The translations under genes and the position numbers were made by a program. Below the pieces are notes generated by a model. The model saw only the letters and a program-made list of their open reading frames with translations. It searched no databases and was not told the origin of the DNA. Shown one piece after another: positions 8,128 through 15,571 of a DNA stretch of 24,637 nucleotides (position 1 is its first letter; every line of letters starts with the position of its first letter). The stretch is from Chlamydiota bacterium (GTDB taxonomy: Bacteria; Chlamydiota; Chlamydiia; Chlamydiales; SM23-39): positions 1 through 24,637 of the forward strand of contig JAJFMM010000028.1 in NCBI GenBank assembly GCA_021772165.1, given 5' to 3'.

Positions 8128-8297
8128 CTAGGGAGACGCTGGGTAATTGCTGTTTTTAAGAACGGGAGAGCAAATCGTAGCGAGATCGAGTTTGGAGGAA
8201 GTAGTTAACCTTTTTCCGGTTAGCTGCTTCCGAAAACTCGATCGCAGTAGATTTGATCCCCGAGATTGAAAATATGAATTGCCCAGTCATTCCCTAG
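8128..8297. mobile_element. Palindromic element, family B, intergenic copy
   Basis: This is a ~170-bp long imperfect palindrome bounded by CTAG at both ends. The left end CTAGGGAGACGCTGGGTAATT pairs with the right end, which reads back as CTAGGGAATGACTGGGCAATT. The pairing continues inward through CAAATCGTAGCGAGATCGAG against CAAATCTACTGCGATCGAG to a centre near TTAACCTTTTTCCGGTTA. A hand alignment to the reverse complement of 17043-17211 gives about 12 differences over ~172 positions. Compared with that copy, the frame read as protein there is broken here by a CAA-to-TAA change and a one-base insertion (GCTGCTT versus GCACTT). It has no transposase, so it resembles a MITE moved in trans. It fills half of the 346-bp gap 7975-8320; the rest holds only the operon promoter. 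Confidence 0.8.
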
Positions 8298-8320
8298 AGA
8301 AAGTGGGGGGAGGGATTCTG

Positions 8321-10177
8321 TTAATTAGATGAAACCCATTCTCTATTTTGAACCTGGTTAATTCTCTCGGAAAGATCCAATGGAGCTTTCGGGGTAGGAT
8401 CTCGACTGTAGTCGGGAGCAACGTAATTAGCGATCAGCTCTACAATTTGCGAAGGCAGTGTCTTTCCCTCAGAAATTAAAAGAGGACTTCTGTTGTGCAT
8501 AGCTAGCGTAGTTACCGCTAGACGAGCTTGGTCCGAGGGTATTTCCATGATTTTATCAAACAGTTTTTGGGTTAAACGGCTATTAGGTTTCATGTAATCG
8601 ATTAGAAACTTCGCGTGAGCCCCATTTCCTCGAATCAGTTCCTCGAGATTTTTTTCCGACAGGAGGTTGGCTCCACTTAATCTATTCATTGACTCTGCGA
8701 GGTGCTTGGCATTCTCTGGAAATTTGATCAAGATTTCACATTCTTTTTGTGTTATGAAGTGCCGCTGGTATGTTGAGAGGGTATTGAGCCCCTCTTCAAG
8801 AGACTTTGCATGCATTGGATTCTTGGCAAGAGACTCTGCGTATGTTGGGTTCTGGGCAAGGAAGTCGTGGATATGTTCGGGAGTTTCTCCCTTCATAGAC
8901 TTTTCAAACCGATAGAAGAGTTTGAAAGCCTTGGCAAGAGACTCAGATTTATCAGGATTTTCGAAAAAAGCATCGAAATCTTTTTGACTGGCGCGGTATG
9001 AATTATCACACAAAGTATGGAATGCTTTGGCAACGGATTCAGTCTTATCTGGACTTTCGAGTGCGCGATAGAAATTGTCTGTTGTTAGGATGATAGCGTC
9101 ATAAGGAGTCAATGCGCTAGTTACCGATGAAATAGATTGAGCATTCACGGGGCTTTCCATGAGGGCTTTGTAGGTTGTTCGGTTCAGAATATTAGCGCTA
9201 TGTAAATTAAAGATGATTTTGGCGAGATGTACGGTACTTTCCGGATCTTGGGTAAGGGCTTTGCAAGTTTCTCTTGTCAGGATGCCAGCGTTATTCAAAT
9301 GAACAAGTGCCTGGCCGAGTCCTTTTGAGTTCTCTGGGCTGACGAGAAGGGCCTTTACGCTTTCTTTCGTAACGAAGTCGTGTATCTTCAAGGAATAGAG
9401 CTCTTTAGAGAGAATCAAGGCGTTTTGTGGGCTTTTGATTAGAATTTTGAGGATTTCTAGTGGAGGCGGGGGAGCATGGTGCCAATCAAATGCACAGATT
9501 CCCTTAGCGAGAGACAGAGCGTGCTCTGGGCAATCAAGTAGGATCTCTCGAGTTTCTGTCGTCAGTTTACCTTTAGAAGAATGCAAGCAATCGAGTCCAC
9601 GAGCAAGTTGCTCGGCGTGCTCTGGGCAATCAAGTAGGATCTCTCGGTTCTCTGCTGTCAGTAGGTTGGGCTGTTTTACGTAGTAGCCATCATAGGATTT
9701 AGTATCTTCCCATACATAGCCCGGATTCAAGATAGAGAATCCCTTGGCGAGTTCCCCGGCGTGCTCAGGATTATCGATAAGATTCGATAGATTTTCTACT
9801 GTTAAGAGATCTTTGTTATCTAAAAAGTTGCTAGCCTTTTTAAGCTTTTCATCGCCACCTTGTTCTATCTCCTTCATGAGAGCATTGATGCTAATTCTCC
9901 GCTCAATAGACTCATAGGCTTTAAACGCTAGATAAGGCAAAGCTATGGCCGCTACAGCTAGAACCACGGTGGCCCAAATGGGCAGCGTTGCCTTCACTGC
10001 AAGAACAACAACTGATGCTATTAGGACTATTCCCACTCCTCTTGCTAAATTTTTAGCAATTTGAGCAAAACAGCTATGACTCAAAAGGTCCGTTTTTGCG
10101 GTTGTTTTGTCTTGAAGTGCGGTATAGTCATTGTTTAAATGACTTTCGTGAGTCCCTGGTTTTGTTGGAGTAATCAT
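8321..10177 (-). CDS. Membrane-anchored tandem-repeat protein, candidate inclusion-membrane/host-interaction protein
   Basis: A 618-residue protein. Two adjacent hydrophobic helices (about 47-64 and 66-86) form a bilobed hairpin near the N-terminus, the classic layout of chlamydial Inc proteins. From about residue 122 come around 13 imperfect repeats of 30-38 residues with the pattern [LI]LT-x-E-x4-[AL]L-x2-PE-x-A-x2-LAKGL-x2-L, for example LLTAENREILLDCPEHAEQL. Similar helical repeats (ILT..N...L..NP..A..LA..L..L) occur in Legionella and amoeba-symbiont proteins of uncertain function. Near the C-terminus, residue 574 onward reads LPSQIVELIANYVAPD, resembling the start of an F-box. A good promoter and ribosome binding site precede it. 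It is more AT-rich than its neighbours, suggesting acquisition or fast evolution. Function is not known. Confidence 0.8.
   Translation of the reverse strand: MITPTKPGTHESHLNNDYTALQDKTTAKTDLLSHSCFAQIAKNLARGVGIVLIASVVVLAVKATLPIWATVVLAVAAIALPYLAFKAYESIERRISINALMKEIEQGGDEKLKKASNFLDNKDLLTVENLSNLIDNPEHAGELAKGFSILNPGYVWEDTKSYDGYYVKQPNLLTAENREILLDCPEHAEQLARGLDCLHSSKGKLTTETREILLDCPEHALSLAKGICAFDWHHAPPPPLEILKILIKSPQNALILSKELYSLKIHDFVTKESVKALLVSPENSKGLGQALVHLNNAGILTRETCKALTQDPESTVHLAKIIFNLHSANILNRTTYKALMESPVNAQSISSVTSALTPYDAIILTTDNFYRALESPDKTESVAKAFHTLCDNSYRASQKDFDAFFENPDKSESLAKAFKLFYRFEKSMKGETPEHIHDFLAQNPTYAESLAKNPMHAKSLEEGLNTLSTYQRHFITQKECEILIKFPENAKHLAESMNRLSGANLLSEKNLEELIRGNGAHAKFLIDYMKPNSRLTQKLFDKIMEIPSDQARLAVTTLAMHNRSPLLISEGKTLPSQIVELIANYVAPDYSRDPTPKAPLDLSERINQVQNREWVSSN
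9519..9646. repeat. Internal DNA repeat, 96-bp period
   Basis: The 32-bp segment at 9519-9550 is repeated exactly at 9615-9646, 96 bp (32 codons) apart, within the repeat-protein gene. It encodes the REILLDCPEHA core of two neighbouring protein repeats. The other repeats of the gene have diverged at DNA level, so this pair reflects a recent duplication or gene conversion. Confidence 0.8.
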
Positions 10178-10214
10178 ATAATGTCCCTTTTTTTTTTTGT
10201 TAAATTAAGGGTTA

Positions 10215-10243
10215 ATTATACTGAAAAATAACTATATATTCAA
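10215..10243 (-). promoter_or_regulatory. Strong sigma70-type promoter for the repeat protein
   Basis: Read on the minus strand: TTGAAT (10238-10243), exactly 17 bp, then TATAAT (10215-10220). Start of transcription is expected near 10207, with a ~30-nt leader holding a run of 11 A (10188-10198) joined directly to the Shine-Dalgarno sequence GGGA before the ATG at 10177. This is the best promoter match in the window. Confidence 0.65.
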
Positions 10244-10274
10244 GTTAATATTGGGTTAACTTTGTTGAGCTTTC

Positions 10275-13200
10275 TTAATAATTGTAGTGCCATTTGATGG
10301 CGAACTTACCCTGCTCGATCTGCTGTTGTGAGGCCGCTTCAAAGACGAAGCCATTGGCGAGATCGATCTCGACCGCGAGGTTGGTGCTGCCTGAGCGGAG
10401 TCCTTGGGTCACAGACACAAGCACACCTCTTGTTACATACTTACCAACTTGAAGTGAGTAGGCTTCTGCGCCCTCATTGCCGACGGGCGTTGCAACGATG
10501 CGCAGGCGATCGACGCCGAGAGAACGTTTGCTATCGCCACTGCTATTGCCGGAGAGCGTGGAGAGTGAATTGACGAGCTGCGCTGCCTGAATCGCGCTGA
10601 TCTGCGAGAGATCTTGGCCAAAGAGCAGGTAGGAGAGGATTGAGCCCATCGGTAGAGGCGGTTTCGATTGGAAAGAGATCTGTGGCGCGTTGATGTAGCC
10701 TTTGAGCCTCGCGATGATGGCGAGGTTCGGCATGTCCAAGTTCGCTGCGATATTGATGATCGGCATCTCTTGCGGCTTTCCTGTGAAGGTGAGTGAGCCT
10801 TCTGACAGTTTGAAATCGCGCCCTGAAAAAGAGAAGTCGCCTTTGAGCATGTCTAGTTGTCCTTTTGCTTCCAGTTCCGTGTAGGTGCCGCCGATGCGGA
10901 AGTCTCCTTTCCATTCAGATTTGAGTCCTCTGCCTGCGATGGAGATGCCCTCGGGAGCAAAGACGCGGTAGTCGAAGAAGATCGGGTAGCGATTCCGCTC
11001 TTCTAAGTTGGCCTCTTGGATTTCGAGAGGTTTTGGCGCGTTGACATATTTGACTTGGAGATCGGGGAGAGCGGGGGGAAGCTGTTTAGGAATCGTGATG
11101 TCTCCCTCAAGTACGATCGCCTGTCCGCTGATGCGCGCGGAATCCGCGTTGCCGCTGATCTGGAGAGTGCCTCCCGCTTCCATCTTGAGCCAAGCGAGAT
11201 CGGTTGTCTGCAGACGCGTAAACTCTCCATCGAAGCGGAATGGGAATCTCTCTTTGGCGGAGAGTTTTGCGTTGCCGGAAAGAGTTAGTTTGCCTTTGCC
11301 CTGACCATCTTCTGCTGTCAGTGAACGGAGGTAGAAAGTGTGGTGATCGGCCAGAAACTCGGCTTGGATATTTTTAAGTTCCGTGCCGGAGTAGTAGTTC
11401 TCATAGTAGCCATCTTTCAAGTGGCAGGTGCCTTTTAAGATTGGATGGCCGAGCGTGCCGCGTAGGGTCACATCGCAGGCGGTTGTTCCTTCCAGGCGGT
11501 GCGGCCCAATGTTAAAAAAGTCGAGGATCTCTTCGATCTTTCCATTGAAGGAAAGAGCACCTCTGGCTTTTTTTTCTAAGAGCGGCTCGGAGAGAAAGGG
11601 GTAGATATTGAAGCGGTAGGGGAGATCTGCTGTTAGATTCAGAATTTTTTCTCCGCGCACGTTCATGGATGCTGCGAGGTTAAGGCGCTCGTTGGAAAGC
11701 TCTGCGTCGATGAGTGAGTGTCCTTCGACAGCGCGTTCTGCCTCAAAAGCGCCGATCTGCACATCGACGATCTCCGCGTGCATGGTGCCGCTTGTCTCTC
11801 CCTTTTTCTCTGTGAGCTTCGCGTCGAGGTTGATCAGGCCGGCTACTGAGATTTCCAGAGGATTGAGCGAGAGGAAATCGAGCGGGACGCGGTTGAGTAG
11901 AAGCGATGCGTTTGTGGCGTCTTTTTGGTAGTCGATATTGGCGAGCAGATCGGCTGCGCCTAAGGTTAAATCGAGTTCTTTGAGTCGGAAGAGCTCTTTG
12001 CCCAGTTCGATCTCTGTTGGAGTAATGAGCGCGAGCGGCTGACTAAAGAGAGTGCCGTTGAGATCTTGCAAATCGATCAAGAGATTCGGGGTTTTTAGGT
12101 GCCATGTGCCATCGGCCGCGATGGAAAACGCGCCTCTCCAGTCGCCTTCTACGAGCAGGTGTGTCGGCCAAGAGAGACCGTCAGCGCTTTCTGAATCGAT
12201 CGAGAGGGTGTTGATCTGAAGCGTCTGGTAGTTGACATCTTGTAGCTCCAGATAGAGGACGCTGCCGCTCTCTTCCGAAACATCGCCATAGAGAAACACG
12301 CTTTCAGCTTGCAGGTTCTTGTAGAAGAGATCTGAGCCTTTCGCATCGATCTCGATCAGCTGCTTCTCGTTTACAATATTCCATCGAAGGTCGATCTCTC
12401 CCTTGCCGTAGAGAGGCCAGAAGGGGTTGAACGCGTTGAATTCATGGAGATTATCTGCTGTGGAGTGCAGCTGTCCTTCAATCTTTCTGTCTGAATAGAT
12501 GGTCAGATCTCCGGACAGTTTGGCCAGAGGCGATGTGACTGTGATCTCGCTGATCTGTAGCGGAGCGCCGGATTGCCAGGCGACCTGGCTCATGGCAGAG
12601 GTGCTCTCGCCATTGATCTTTGCCGTTAGATCGAAGACGCCGCTCCAAGCGCACTCGCATCTATGCATGTGCAGACGACCTACGGCGTTTTCCATCGAGA
12701 GCGTCTCCCAGGTGAGATGAGGCGATGAGAAGGTGAGCGTGGCAAGATCCTCTGTCGTCTGCAGGTGAGCGAGGAAAAATCCATCGAGAGGGACGAGATC
12801 TGTCTGTTTCAGGTTCTCAACTGTGAGCTGCGATTGAGACTCTTTGAGGGAAAAGTCCTTAGAGAAAAGGAGATCGCCTTTGGCCGAAATACCACCTTCT
12901 CCTCGCAAAGAGAGTTTAGAAACGTGTAGTTCTCGCTCTTTGTTGAGTTCCAGAAAACTGGAGACCTTCCACTCTCTTTCGAAGAGAGGCTCAGCTTTTG
13001 TGACATCGACAGAGCCGCTCAAGTAGCCTTTAGCTGTTTTTGTCTGCCAATTTCCTTTGGCGTAGAGATGCAGATCCGCGCTGCCATCGGCAGGCAGCAG
13101 AATCCATGGAGAGAGCGCTGCAATGAATGAATCGGTAGAAAGATCGACGGTGAGATACGCTTTTTGATTGGGGCGCACGGTGAGGGATAGAGAAGCGAGT

Positions 13201-13739
13201 GTAGTTGGAGCGTCTTGCCGAGTCGCGCTCATATTGAGGCGTATTCTTCTCTGGTAGCGGCCAATGCGCAGAGAACCCTTCAAGGTAGCGAGCGATTCGC
13301 TCTCGGGCAGAGAGACATTTGTAAGTAGGATATTGGAAAAGACGAGGGAAAAAGGAATTCCTTTTGCGGGCTCGCTGGCTTGTAGCGCTGGAGCTTCTTG
13401 AGAAGAGGGTATCCAGAGAACCCGGTCTGCCTGAAAGTCTTGAAAGGCGATCTCTTTTTTGAGGAGCCGAATGACGGATAGATTCGTTTTCAAAGAGCCG
13501 ATCGTGAACAGATCTCCTCGGGGAGACTCAAGCGTAATATTTTCGAGCTCGAGCTTTTCGAACGGCGTACCGGAGCTTTTCTCAACGATGAGCTTCCAGC
13601 CGCTTGTCCGTAGCTCATCTGTGAGAGAGGAGAGTACCCTATCCCTTCCCCAGGAGCTGTGCAGGACCGTGAAAAATACTCCAGCAGAAGCAAAGAGCAG
13701 CAGAAGCGCTAGCCCGATTCCAAACGATAATTTTCTCAC
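10275..13739 (-). CDS. tamB: TamB-like translocation and assembly module protein (DUF490)
   Basis: TamB is anchored in the inner membrane and spans the periplasm as a long beta-taco, working with TamA in outer-membrane protein assembly and probably in lipid transport. This copy has 1154 residues, close to the E. coli length (1259). An N-terminal anchor (about 5-26) is followed by repetitive beta-strand sequence with AsmA-like character. The C-terminal DUF490 signature is clear: FSFSGRDFKLSEGSLTFTGK, then PQISFQSKPPLPMGSILSYL with LLFGQDLSQIS, and GKYVTRGVLVSVTQGL near the end. It ends in an aromatic (HYNY). The start is a GTG with GAGGG 5-6 nt upstream. It lies 20 bp after tamA on the same strand, so the two form an operon. 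Confidence 0.92.
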   Translation of the reverse strand: MRKLSFGIGLALLLLFASAGVFFTVLHSSWGRDRVLSSLTDELRTSGWKLIVEKSSGTPFEKLELENITLESPRGDLFTIGSLKTNLSVIRLLKKEIAFQDFQADRVLWIPSSQEAPALQASEPAKGIPFSLVFSNILLTNVSLPESESLATLKGSLRIGRYQRRIRLNMSATRQDAPTTLASLSLTVRPNQKAYLTVDLSTDSFIAALSPWILLPADGSADLHLYAKGNWQTKTAKGYLSGSVDVTKAEPLFEREWKVSSFLELNKERELHVSKLSLRGEGGISAKGDLLFSKDFSLKESQSQLTVENLKQTDLVPLDGFFLAHLQTTEDLATLTFSSPHLTWETLSMENAVGRLHMHRCECAWSGVFDLTAKINGESTSAMSQVAWQSGAPLQISEITVTSPLAKLSGDLTIYSDRKIEGQLHSTADNLHEFNAFNPFWPLYGKGEIDLRWNIVNEKQLIEIDAKGSDLFYKNLQAESVFLYGDVSEESGSVLYLELQDVNYQTLQINTLSIDSESADGLSWPTHLLVEGDWRGAFSIAADGTWHLKTPNLLIDLQDLNGTLFSQPLALITPTEIELGKELFRLKELDLTLGAADLLANIDYQKDATNASLLLNRVPLDFLSLNPLEISVAGLINLDAKLTEKKGETSGTMHAEIVDVQIGAFEAERAVEGHSLIDAELSNERLNLAASMNVRGEKILNLTADLPYRFNIYPFLSEPLLEKKARGALSFNGKIEEILDFFNIGPHRLEGTTACDVTLRGTLGHPILKGTCHLKDGYYENYYSGTELKNIQAEFLADHHTFYLRSLTAEDGQGKGKLTLSGNAKLSAKERFPFRFDGEFTRLQTTDLAWLKMEAGGTLQISGNADSARISGQAIVLEGDITIPKQLPPALPDLQVKYVNAPKPLEIQEANLEERNRYPIFFDYRVFAPEGISIAGRGLKSEWKGDFRIGGTYTELEAKGQLDMLKGDFSFSGRDFKLSEGSLTFTGKPQEMPIINIAANLDMPNLAIIARLKGYINAPQISFQSKPPLPMGSILSYLLFGQDLSQISAIQAAQLVNSLSTLSGNSSGDSKRSLGVDRLRIVATPVGNEGAEAYSLQVGKYVTRGVLVSVTQGLRSGSTNLAVEIDLANGFVFEAASQQQIEQGKFAIKWHYNY

Positions 13740-13759
13740 AATACCCTCAGCTTAACTGG

Positions 13760-15523
13760 TTAAAAACTCTGGCCAATACTTGCATAAACCTTTCCCCATG
13801 TGTCGAGGCCTTTCCTGGGATTGAGGGGAAAGCCCACATCCAAGCGAAGAGGTCCGAAAAAAGTGTAATAGCGCACACCGGCGCCGACCGATTTGAACCA
13901 TTTCTCAGAGGTCTGCGGCCACTCTTTGAGAGAAAAAGTACCAAAGTCAGCAAATGGAACAATACCAATCGACTCTGAAATACGCAGGCGCAGCTCCACT
14001 GACGTTAAGATCGCCGATCTGCCGCCGAGAGGCTGGCCTCTGGCATTCAATGGACTCACCGTTTTGTATGTGTAGCCGCGCAAATCATCGATGGAGCCGC
14101 CGAGAAAGAGCGTCGGTAGGGGAATCTCATTCTGGTCAGCACCTGCAATCGATCCGATCTCAGAGTGGAGCGCTAGAACGACGCGTTTTTTTTCTGTGAG
14201 CGGAAAGTAGAAATTCATGACGATGCGCTGCTTGACGAACTGCACGTCAGCTTTTTGCACAGACTGGTACGGTATACAGAGATAGGAGAGAAAGTAGCCC
14301 TTCGTCGGATCGACAGGGGAGTCTGCCGTTGTGTATTTTCCGTAGATCGGCAATCCGAGGAAGAAAAAGTTTCCGTTGTTCGCGCTCTCGTGGACCGTGA
14401 TGTATTGCCCTTCGAGACCGATTGCAAACGTGCGATACTTGTCGATTTTTCGCTCAATGCGATTCGTCTGCTCGTAGGTAAAGGAGAGATAAGGCTTGAT
14501 GTTCTCGCGTCTCGCTTCTCCATTCATTGTCAGCGTCTGATCGAAACGCAAGAAGTCCGATTTTTCAAAAGCGAGCTTTCCGCCGATGAAGCGAGCAGAG
14601 ACATCTCCTGATAAAGAGAGCTTTTCACCCATGCCCCTAAAGTTTCTGTGCGTCCAGGAGAAGTTTCCGCCAGGACCCTCAACCGTCGCATAGGAAGCGC
14701 CGAGAGCGACAGTGCGATGTTTCGCTTCTGCAACGCGCACCTTCAGAGGCAGCTCTCCCAGCTCATCGAGCTCCTCCGAATAGGAGACCAAGACAGAGCT
14801 AAAGAGATCCGTTTTCAAGAGTCTGTTTTGCGTCTCCTCGATCAGATCGAGATTGAACACCTCACCCTCTCGCCAGGCGACCTTTCGCTCAATGAAACGA
14901 GGTTTGACATCCTGGATTCCGAAGAAAGTCGTCGGACCAAATTTAGAAAGAGGACCCTCTTGTACACAGACCGACGCATCGACCTCGGCATCTTTCATGT
15001 CGACGAGCACGCGCCGCTTGTCGATGTAGGCGAGGGGATAACCGCAGCGCGCCAACTCGTTCAAAACAGCCGTTTCAGCGCGGACAATGGAGGTGGAGTC
15101 AGCTGCCTTGCCATATTCTAACCCTAGAGCCTCCAAGCAAAAAGTGCAGCGGCTCAGTTCGATCGTTTGCGTGCAATCACCTTGGAAAATCTCATAAGAG
15201 CGCAAATGAAACAGAGCTCCCATATTCACATAGAGATCGACTTGAAGAGAGTCATTTTGCGCCTGGACATCGTAGCTGATCTCCGCTTCGTAGTAGGCAT
15301 AAGCTTTGAGTACCTTGAGAAGACTTGGAATGTCCGCTTTTGCTCGATAGTGCAAACCATTGATCGAAGCGGGCGGCCTCTCTTGCAGCAGCATCAGCTC
15401 AGATGTATTTTCTAAAGCCTTTAAAACAGCCGGATCCGTGACGCCATGAAAGCGCACTTCGTAATGGAGATTAGCAGCCCATACGCTGAAAGGGAAAAAG
15501 ATAATCAAAATGTAGCGGCGCAC
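13760..15523 (-). CDS. tamA: TamA-like Omp85-family outer membrane protein
   Basis: This is the outer-membrane partner of TamB (587 residues; E. coli TamA has 577). A signal peptide spans residues 1-16 (MRRYILIIFFPFSVWA, cleavage before NLHYEV). Three POTRA-like domains fill roughly 20-260, the usual number for TamA against five for BamA. A 16-strand barrel follows from about 270 to the end, with the Omp85 loop-6 motif LGGSIDDLRGY (Arg482) and the closing strand signature GPLRLDVGFPL near 557. The last residue is Phe, as expected for an outer-membrane barrel signal. The start is GTG at 15523 with no visible Shine-Dalgarno sequence. Chlamydial BamA is a separate gene; the pairing with tamB and three POTRAs favour TamA here. 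Confidence 0.88.
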   Translation of the reverse strand: MRRYILIIFFPFSVWAANLHYEVRFHGVTDPAVLKALENTSELMLLQERPPASINGLHYRAKADIPSLLKVLKAYAYYEAEISYDVQAQNDSLQVDLYVNMGALFHLRSYEIFQGDCTQTIELSRCTFCLEALGLEYGKAADSTSIVRAETAVLNELARCGYPLAYIDKRRVLVDMKDAEVDASVCVQEGPLSKFGPTTFFGIQDVKPRFIERKVAWREGEVFNLDLIEETQNRLLKTDLFSSVLVSYSEELDELGELPLKVRVAEAKHRTVALGASYATVEGPGGNFSWTHRNFRGMGEKLSLSGDVSARFIGGKLAFEKSDFLRFDQTLTMNGEARRENIKPYLSFTYEQTNRIERKIDKYRTFAIGLEGQYITVHESANNGNFFFLGLPIYGKYTTADSPVDPTKGYFLSYLCIPYQSVQKADVQFVKQRIVMNFYFPLTEKKRVVLALHSEIGSIAGADQNEIPLPTLFLGGSIDDLRGYTYKTVSPLNARGQPLGGRSAILTSVELRLRISESIGIVPFADFGTFSLKEWPQTSEKWFKSVGAGVRYYTFFGPLRLDVGFPLNPRKGLDTWGKVYASIGQSF

Positions 15524-15531
15524 AATTGGAG

Positions 15532-15560
15532 ATATTGCCGAAAAAAGATTGCATGGTCAA
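15532..15560 (-). promoter_or_regulatory. Possible tamA promoter in a very short divergent gap
   Basis: Minus-strand TTGACC (15555-15560), 17-bp spacer, CAATAT (15532-15537). If used, transcription would begin only a few bases before the tamA GTG, giving a nearly leaderless mRNA, which fits the missing Shine-Dalgarno sequence. The gap to hemL is only ~48 bp. The match is modest and could be chance. Confidence 0.25.
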
Positions 15561-15571
15561 GAATGCATGCT

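Noticed and set aside
8128..8297. Simple gene-fragment pseudogene derived from the 162-residue gene
   Set aside because: The similarity stops exactly at the ends of the inverted repeat (CTAG borders) and does not include the flanking gene sequence, which fits a mobile palindrome better than a copied gene fragment.
10328..13755. Numerous 60-120-codon ORFs over tamB
   Set aside because: All are out of frame or antisense with tamB, lack binding sites and resemble no protein.
15446..15571. Long N-terminal extension of hemL
   Set aside because: It would overlap the start of the divergent tamA gene and adds 42 residues not expected in HemL; the 428-residue form matches the family length.
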